64,000 nt of DNA, from NCBI GenBank assembly GCA_002946415.1, contig NJPS01000054.1:992001-1056000 (forward strand), read 5' to 3'. Positions within the stretch are counted from its first letter, which is position 1, and each line of letters starts with the position of its first letter. The notes under the pieces are model-generated. The model searched no databases. It saw nothing but the letters and a program-made list of their open reading frames with translations, and had not been told where the DNA came from. The position numbers and the translations under genes are program-made. The stretch is from Rutstroemia sp. NJR-2017a BVV2 (Eukaryota > Ascomycota > Leotiomycetes > Helotiales > Rutstroemiaceae). Positions 56,799-64,000 of the stretch are shown here, one piece after another.

Positions 56799-59700
56799 AC
56801 GGGGGCTAAGGAAACACACGGCAGCAGCGGGAGCTTGGGAAGTGGAGAGACTACTGTAAGTGTGAAGTGTGGTAGTACCAGTGTCTGTGCCACTGACGAA
56901 CCACCGTCTGTCTTTCGCTATTCTTCCTGCTCCCCTTACTCTCCCTAACCTTACCAGTCATGCCAGTGTTTACACCGTTCGACCAAACACCACCAATACA
57001 CCGAACCTCTGCACTATCCTCCACCGCCAAACATCACCATACAGCACCCTTCATTTGATACCCACCATGATTACGATTCGGCCTCGTACCACATCATCAA
57101 ATTAACATGCCCGTCAACCCGACTCGCAGTCGGCATTTATGTGAGTAACGTGAGAGCGTGTCGGCCCGGGGTCGAATCCGACAAGTTGGTCACACAGATA
57201 TTAGAAAGTCTATACGGTGAGCCGATGGGCTCTATAAAGCTATGTCTTATCTACAACTCGTCACTCTATGGTCTACTCTTCAAAAGCACCTTACTCAGTA
57301 CCTCTTTCGACCTCCACTTCCCAATTTCCAAGAAAAGCTTCCAGGCATATCTTTAGATCGGCCAGCATTATCACCGTCATGCTTCGTAGCATGCTGCACA
57401 TGACTGCTTCAACCTGAACCCCCCTAGTCCAGAAGGCTTTCGCACAGACAATCCTCCACAACCAATATCTCCTTTTGCTGAACCCCCTCAACGTCTGTGC
57501 GGCAGGGTCATTCCATTAGCCCCCGCGACCTTGAGTGATCGGGAAAATCTGCGTACTTCGTACTTACAGGATCTAATCGAGAACCGTGAAATAATGTGCT
57601 CGATCTCCCGAGCCTCCCGACTGAGCATCCGACTGCCGCAAATCGATCCATAGCTCTGGAATTGGGAATCCGAGAAAGGGGGAAAGGGACTGATTCGTGT
57701 TTTTCTGGGTGTACAACAGACTAAGGAGTATATCAAGAGATATATCACAGATCTATGGTACTAAATTCTCCGGGAAGAGTGGCAACCGGTCTTCGGGCTC
57801 ACACACAACCAGGATATCTCATACTCACGCTCTTTCAGCCTTAAGTTCTTTGGTGTGCTGTGCTGTGCGGGACTGTTTTCTATGCGCTGAAAAAGGAGTT
57901 GCTTTTTCCAACGCCAAGCGATATAATGAACACCGACCACTCAGAAACACGGAGGAGACACAGATATGAAATGCTGGGAAAACCTTAACACGAATAGGCC
58001 CTTTCCCATCTCCATCTCCAGGATGTTTCGGATGAACCTTCATTAAACTCGCACGCCGCAATCCCGACACCGGTTCGACGAGCGGGCTCTCGCAGCAGCT
58101 CCGAGGTCCACAGTACGGTGCACGCGATGAGCCGTAATCCTAAATACGCATTGACTGGGCCAAGCTTCCACCAGCGCAAAAACTCGGATTTCTCCACTCT
58201 TGCGATGCGTTAAGATTGACAGATGATGCTGTTCGCAAGATTGCACGGATTGGGAAGAGTCCTTGTCGCCGAATCTCCATCGCCCTTCTCCCTTCTCAGC
58301 AAGCTTCGATACTGGTATGAAGATCAAGATGAAGATCAAGATGGAGATCAAGATGCAGGATGCGCGATAGCGGACGGAAGCTAGCTATGCGGCACATCTG
58401 TCATGTTGATGTGTAGATGATTAGATGATTAGATGATGCCCCCCCCTGGCAAGGAAAGTTAATTTCATACTTTTGGGTAAGTTTGAGCGTGCTTTTCGCA
58501 TGACTTCAATATCGCGTCCTGGTACTCAGTCTCGATGGCTTTGCCACCAGAAACATGTCCAAAGTAGAAGGGCGAGTGCAAGCGCCCACCCAGCAATCAT
58601 TTCCACGAACACCACACCCCAAACGATCAAAGCTCATGCACAGCAAAGGAAGGAAGCGAAGACGCAAAAAAAGAAAGAAAGGAGAGGGAAAGTTTTTCTA
58701 TTTCCATGCCCCCCATGAGATGTTGGAACAATGCCGCATTTCCGTTGAGCGTGCTTGCTTGCTGGCTTGTTTGCTTCTTTCGAAGTATCGCTATTCAAGC
58801 CTCAGTACGGAAAGGTCACGAGGCTGAGCACGACCTACCTTATGCTCCCACTCCCACTCCCCTCATGTAGTTTGTTGATCCCGTGAACCATGAGTGTGGG
58901 AATGGCGAAAGATATCCTCCTTATTTCATCGCGCAACAAAATGCACTTCATGTGCCAGGACGGCGCATTTTAATTGGCCGTTTGCCGTTTCCTCCTGTTC
59001 ATGCGGGATCGTTGTGTTGGGTTGGGTTGGGTTGGTACTCATAACCTTATCGCATGGGGGTTTCGGCAATGCAAGTCCTTTTCTATTTCTGGGCTCCCAT
59101 TGCTTGATATTCATTTCCACAACACCATCAATTTATTGGCAATGAAGTTTGAGATGAGATATTTCGAAAAACCCATCACCAACTCATCGTGCCTTTCTCC
59201 ATGCTCCTTCCCAGTGCAAATCCCATTCCCCGGTTTCAACCGTAGATCTTGAGATCGCCCCCAATTTCGAAACCCCCGGGATCACCTTGCTTGGGAGATG
59301 GATGCCTGACAAGGTCTTCAGCCCGGTTTAGGTAAACTGTCTGCTGGCACTTTTCTTAACTTTACTTGCCATGTCCCTAACATCTGAAGCCAGTTTCACT
59401 TCCCATTACTGTTACAGCCTTGAACCTATCAAGTCTTGATAACCCCCCATGAGGATAGAATATGGTGACCAAAACCTGGCCAGATGATGCTAAACATCTG
59501 TGTATACGTCTTACTGTGGCTCTATACTTCTTACTGTGGCTCAATGGGCTTGATCATTCCATTGCCAGTCGAGGAAACACCCTGAGCACGTTTTCTCTTA
59601 TACACATAGACAAATCGCCCCTCCATCCCAGTGCCGTCTTACTACTTTACATAACTTCAATAGTAGAGTAAAACTACGTAAGATTGCTATCCCGCAGTAT

Positions 59701-60660
59701 TGTATTCTCATTCTTGCTCATAAGCCTATATTGTCGCCATCTCCACCTCATTCGCTAACCCCTTCCCTTTCAAACTGGGACATCCATTCAGTTCGAAGGT
59801 ATGCGGTCTTGCCGATGAATATTTTTCAACAAGAACGTATCCAGCCCAGCCCTGAATCCTCGTGCTTCTCACTCCTCTCACCATACCTGTGCTTCCCATC
59901 TTCGCCAGCCTCGCCTTTCCCCCCTCCGCTACCCCTCTTTAGTCCATCACAATATATCACGCAACCACTGCGCGTCCTCCTTTTCAATCTTCCCCTCCCT
60001 AACTATCTCCTCCCTTTACCTTTTCCCCCTCACTACCCCTCTCCCATCCTCACAAACTTCCCGCAAGTCAACAAACTAATCAACTAGCAATTCTCTCCTA
60101 TCCCGTTTCTTCCTATCCTATCCCGTTTCTCCCTATCCTATCCAATCAACTCCAACTTCTAACCTGATCCAATCCCTCAGCATACATATACCAGAAGAAT
60201 AGGATTGTGTATACCACTCCCTTACTCACTCACTCTCCAACCTGTCAAATATTAGATATTCCGTATACAGTCCCAACTAAAATCCACTCCCAACTCCTCA
60301 CTCCCCACTTCCCAGTACCCAGTACCCAATCCCCAACGCCCCCTCAAATCTCCCACACCAGTTCATAGCAAGTGAGTAACAAACCTGTATCAGAAAGTGC
60401 ATGATAAAGCGGTGCTACGCCATGCACTTAGATATAAGTAAAAATTCAATCGCATTTTGTCAAGTCGAGTAATGCAGCAAGTGCCCTGACTACGAACAGA
60501 TAGATAGACAGACAAGCAGATAGATAAATAGTATGTAAACCCTCCTACTCGCTGTACCCAGCACAACCCCGTTCGATTCATACTGCACCATAAAGCAGCT
60601 AATTTCTCTTTTCCATTCTCCCCTTAATTCCCTACCCCACCCACCCACCAAACCGCTCCC

Positions 60661-63393
60661 CTACAACTCATCCCTCACTCTCCCCTCCTCCTCCTCCGCT
60701 CCCTCCTCCTTCTTCCCCTCCTCCACATCCACCTCCTCCTTCCCCTCCTTCCCTAACCCCTCTACTTCATACTCCCCCTCACTCAAATCCGGCAACCCCA
60801 TAATCTTAACCACCAAACTGGTCCAGCCTGTAAAATGCTGCGTGCGCTGTCCCTTTCCAGTCTCCGGATTGTACTGCTCCCACGCAAAGCCTGTTTCCTG
60901 CCAACTATCGTACACGGTTTTCACCAAATTGATGCGTAATCTTGTGTAGAGATCCGTGGCCTTTTCTTGGTGCGGGCCGGGTGTTTGCGCGTATTTCTGG
61001 GAGGAGGTTTGTTAGTAAATAGGTTGAAGGGGCAGTAAGGAGGATGGGGAGAGGGGGATGAGGAGAGATAAGAGAGACATACCAAAAGTTGCGAAACTGC
61101 AAGATAATTCATATTCATCCAGATCGGACCTCTCCAATAATTCTCATTGGTACCATAAAACTCATCTTTCTTACTAAGAGAGCGGATACCGTATTCACTC
61201 CACAACTCCTCTTCATCACCAAGAAGGTTCAGAATATGACCCAGCTTGTCGCTTTGTGCATCCACCAAACCAGTGAGGAAAGGGAAGAGGGAAATGTATC
61301 CTTTGTGGCAGACGAGTTGATTTTCTTCGTAGTCGTCAATTGTCGCATCGCAGTAGCATTTATCTTTCTCGCTCCAGTGGAGATCGTCAATGTTGCGGAT
61401 GATGGCTGTTTCGATGGTCGAGAGTTCGGTGACATCTTCGTCCATGCCGAGAAGTCCGGCGATGTTCTTAAGGGATTTGGTCATCATGCCCATCCAGGAG
61501 ATTAAGTCGACGTGTAGCTCTCCTGGGTGGGGTGGCTGAGGACGAGGGTAGTCATCAAGGCCACTGGTAAGGATGTGCATTGGTGTACGGCCTCTCCATC
61601 TATAGGCTTCCTTGGTGCTGTATGCGTCGCGATCGTAAGACTTGAGGTCGCCAGCTTGGGTCTTGCGGAACCAGTAATAATGCTTCTTCAACTTGGGGTA
61701 CAAGTCATTGAGATATTGGAGGCCGGCTTCCGAACTTTGCAGGTAAGAAGAATAGACTGAGGGTTCACTTAGAAGGCTTTCTTTATCCTCTGGCGTGGTA
61801 CCGTTGAGTGCTCCAAGTTTGCTGATGAAAGCATCAATGATGAAGAAAAGCGTAGGCGGGTTTGCATAATGAGGATATTGAACCTGGAACTCCGCAGGTA
61901 CCTTGCTACGAGCTTCAGCACCAAGGATCTGTTCTCTACCAATCCATCCATCTTCGTCCATAAGGTTGAACCAGCTCTTGACGACCTCAAGTGTAAGATC
62001 AATATCCCAGTCTGCGATGGGTAGGAGATGGAAGCCTTCATCCCAAAGGAATCCTCGTGGGAAGAATGGTCTGGATGGAACAGTGGTGAAAAGCTCAGAT
62101 GGTCCTTCGAGTTTCTCCTGTTTACGTCCGCGTGCTTCCGCTGCCTCTTCCCAGAAGCCTTCATTCTCTTCTTCATACTCAGAGGCATATGAACGGTCAA
62201 CAACAGAGTCTCCATGGAAGTAGCCGAGACCTCCAATAAGATTGGAGAACATGTGAGCTGAGAATCTTTGAAGGCTTTCAATGTTGAAGGGAGGCGTCAA
62301 GTCGAATTTGCTTATGAATCTGTCGAAGAATGATTTGTGGTTTGCGGCGATCAATGTTGAGATTTCTTGACTTGTGAGTTCCTTCTCGGCCGATGCGCTG
62401 TTGAAAATGATGTCGAACTCAAAGTCTCCCTCAAATACTTTTTGAATCATGTGTAAATTTCCAGCAGCGGGTTTGTGAGGCATTGTGTAAATCTGCCATG
62501 GCGGAGGAGCATTTTCTTCTCCATATGTTTCAAGATATTCGTCAATTTGATCCTTCAGAGCTTTGAACAAGATAGGCTTGCTCTGCCACAATATCTCAGG
62601 CTGTAAACCAAAGGAATGGACAATCGTTCTGTCCAGTGGCTTTTCCTTGTAGGAAGGATGTGGAGAGGTAGGGTGGAAACCCCGACCAGTTGTAACAGTG
62701 ACTTTATATTTTCCCAAGCCTTCAGAGTCTCCGGACAAAACAACCTCTTCCTCGAAGCCCAAATCATCTGGCTCGTTGTCGACTTTCAATTCTCCTAGTC
62801 CTTCCAGAGAAGCGTAGAAGACCATTGTGGTTTTCAGATCTGGCGGGGATCCGTCCCGGACTTTACCCCGCACTCTCGTAGCCCAATTTCCTCCATGTTT
62901 TCCACCGGGTGACTTTACGAAGAAAGTTGTGACATCCAGGCCATTGCTCTCATCGTACATGGTCTGCTTCCCACCATTTCGGGCATCGAACTCCTCCCAG
63001 CCATAACCCCGCATGCCATCGCCTTGCTCACAAGTATGTCTAAAGTCTGTCAACCACAAGATTAGCTATTTTCTGGGCAGCCGAGTTGAACTTTTGCATA
63101 GTAGAGGTCCGCGCTATCAAAATTCAAGGAGGGATTCCAGGTAGGAGCTTACAGTTCTGAACATTTACAAAATCGTCCACCTTCGCCCACATCAATCCAC
63201 CCATAAAGCTTTTGGGGATCCTGGGCCTGACACCAAAGTAAACATTGGGCCTGTAGGGGCCCCATAGCAAGCTGCTATTTTGCTCTCTAGCAATTTCAGT
63301 TGTCAGAATGGTAGCATCCTCAGCCGCGCGTACAGATGAGAAAAGTACTGCGGACAGAGCTGCAATTGGCAGCTGCAAATCGAGGAGCTTCAT
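60661..63393 (-). CDS. CWH41: Mannosyl-oligosaccharide glucosidase I, GH63 (Cwh41/Gls1)
   Basis: Three exons: 63393-63153, 63046-61083 and 60996-60661, with introns of 106 and 86 bp, giving 846 residues, close to yeast Cwh41 (833). An N-terminal hydrophobic leader (about residues 8-24) fits a signal peptide or anchor. Family motifs include TCEQGDGM, the [16 protein letters not shown] segment and [12 protein letters not shown], whose Glu and Asp (E590, D594) correspond to the catalytic acids of GH63. It ends with a strongly acidic tail and the terminal residues RDEL, an ER-retrieval-type signal. The enzyme removes the outermost alpha-1,2-glucose from Glc3Man9GlcNAc2 on new glycoproteins in the ER, the first trimming step. 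Assignment is very secure; the tail composition is unusual. Confidence 0.95.
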
Positions 63394-64000
63394 ATTTCTT
63401 CAATTGACGAATAAATATTGAGCTCCAGAAGGACAATTCTGAAAACTCAACATTAGAAAGAAAAAGAGGCTTATAGAAAGGCAAATCGTGAAGCTTTGAG
63501 AACACCGTTGCGAGTTGCGGATTTGTGGATAGATTGCGAGTTTTGATCAGCCTGTAGCGCAAGGCTGCAGGGAAGGCTTGGATCTACACCCACATTATTG
63601 GTCGAAACAGCTCTCGGGACCCTTCCTCACCAGGATGAGAAAACGGATAAATGCTTTGGACTGCGGGAATCGGGAAAACGTTCCTAGAAATTATTTTATC
63701 CTCTACCTATGTATGGCTTAATAGCTAATAATTAAGGACAATGTGACTCCGTACCAATTGCGGATGCACTTTCGTGATATCATATGTGTTCAGTTGTTGA
63801 CCCCTCTCCTCTCCCCTCCTTTACCTCGGAATGACCCTCCACAAGTATGCCAAGCTCTCGCTCCCATTGATCAATCTCTGGTCGGACTGAGTGGTCTGTT
63901 GAATCCACCAACCCGATTCATGTATTGTCGATACTCTGTCTTTTTCTCTTTCCTTACGGCTCCAACATCGTTACCAGGGACCTTCTTTTGGTGTGTCGTG
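63394..64000. other. Upstream region of the GH63 gene
   Basis: Promoter and leader of the minus-strand glucosidase; no gene or RNA recognised up to the window edge. Confidence 0.5.

Larger units (their letters stand above)
52662..60660. other. 8 kb gene-free region upstream of the C2H2 factor
   Basis: This region lies upstream of the C2H2 gene and downstream of the GH63 gene (both minus). No conserved coding sequence found on either strand. It holds short repeats (GGCAGAA at 54721-54755, GCCAGGGG at 56758-56798), a G-rich GGTGAAGGGG tract at 54040-54138, GTTGG-type and CCTATCC runs near 59015-59035 and 60096-60145, and a long pyrimidine-rich tract at 59850-60100. It may be an extended promoter of the factor, or it may carry non-coding RNAs. 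Confidence 0.5.

Overview
The window is nuclear DNA of a filamentous ascomycete. The evidence is the short introns (about 48-140 bp, mostly GT...CTAAC/CTGAC-like...AG), intron-split conserved eukaryotic genes, CA/CT-rich leaders and fungus-typical families (Pth11-like rhodopsin domain, GAF hybrid histidine kinase, C2H2 factor with a long promoter). A Leotiomycetes-like source is plausible, but I cannot prove it from sequence alone. No viral, bacterial, plasmid, CRISPR or intact transposon sequence was recognised.

Layout: 1-986 (+) 3' end of the HEAT-repeat AP-1 accessory gene LAA1. 1665-4435 (-) Rab GAP GYP7. 6257-8120 (+) rhodopsin-domain membrane protein. 8917-10767 (+) mitochondrial tRNA-modification GTPase MSS1/GTPBP3. 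11735-11926 (-) 63-aa small protein. 11.9-18.2 kb gene-poor and repeat-rich. 18216-19661 (-) FAD monooxygenase. 20730-21746 (+) broken SAM methyltransferase. 24080-28752 (+) hybrid histidine kinase. 30286-30465 (+) 59-aa small protein. 31480-32097 (-) Pro/Gly-rich unknown. 32775-34076 and 34914-36530 (-) tandem nucleoside-hydrolase-like paralogues. 38006-39032 (+) MMTAG2-like SR protein. 39853-45286 (+) giant GHKL-ATPase protein (DUF3684/sacsin-like N-terminus) with a C-terminal HExxH motif. 47425-47989 (+) URM1. 50710-52661 (-) four-finger C2H2 factor. 52.7-60.6 kb has no recognisable gene. 60661-63393 (-) ER glucosidase I (GH63).

Most genes are housekeeping or regulatory and do not form an operon or obvious pathway. 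They cover vesicle traffic (LAA1, GYP7), wobble-uridine tRNA modification in two compartments (MSS1 mitochondrial, URM1 cytosolic), N-glycan trimming (GH63) and signalling (histidine kinase, rhodopsin-domain protein, C2H2 factor). The least understood are the ATPase/HExxH giant, the tandem nucleoside-hydrolase-like pair, the two small proteins, and the monooxygenase next to a dead methyltransferase. Several exon models (MSS1, URM1, monooxygenase, C2H2 factor, rhodopsin protein) were assembled by hand from splice signals and frame continuity. They are inferences, although every junction listed keeps the reading frame.
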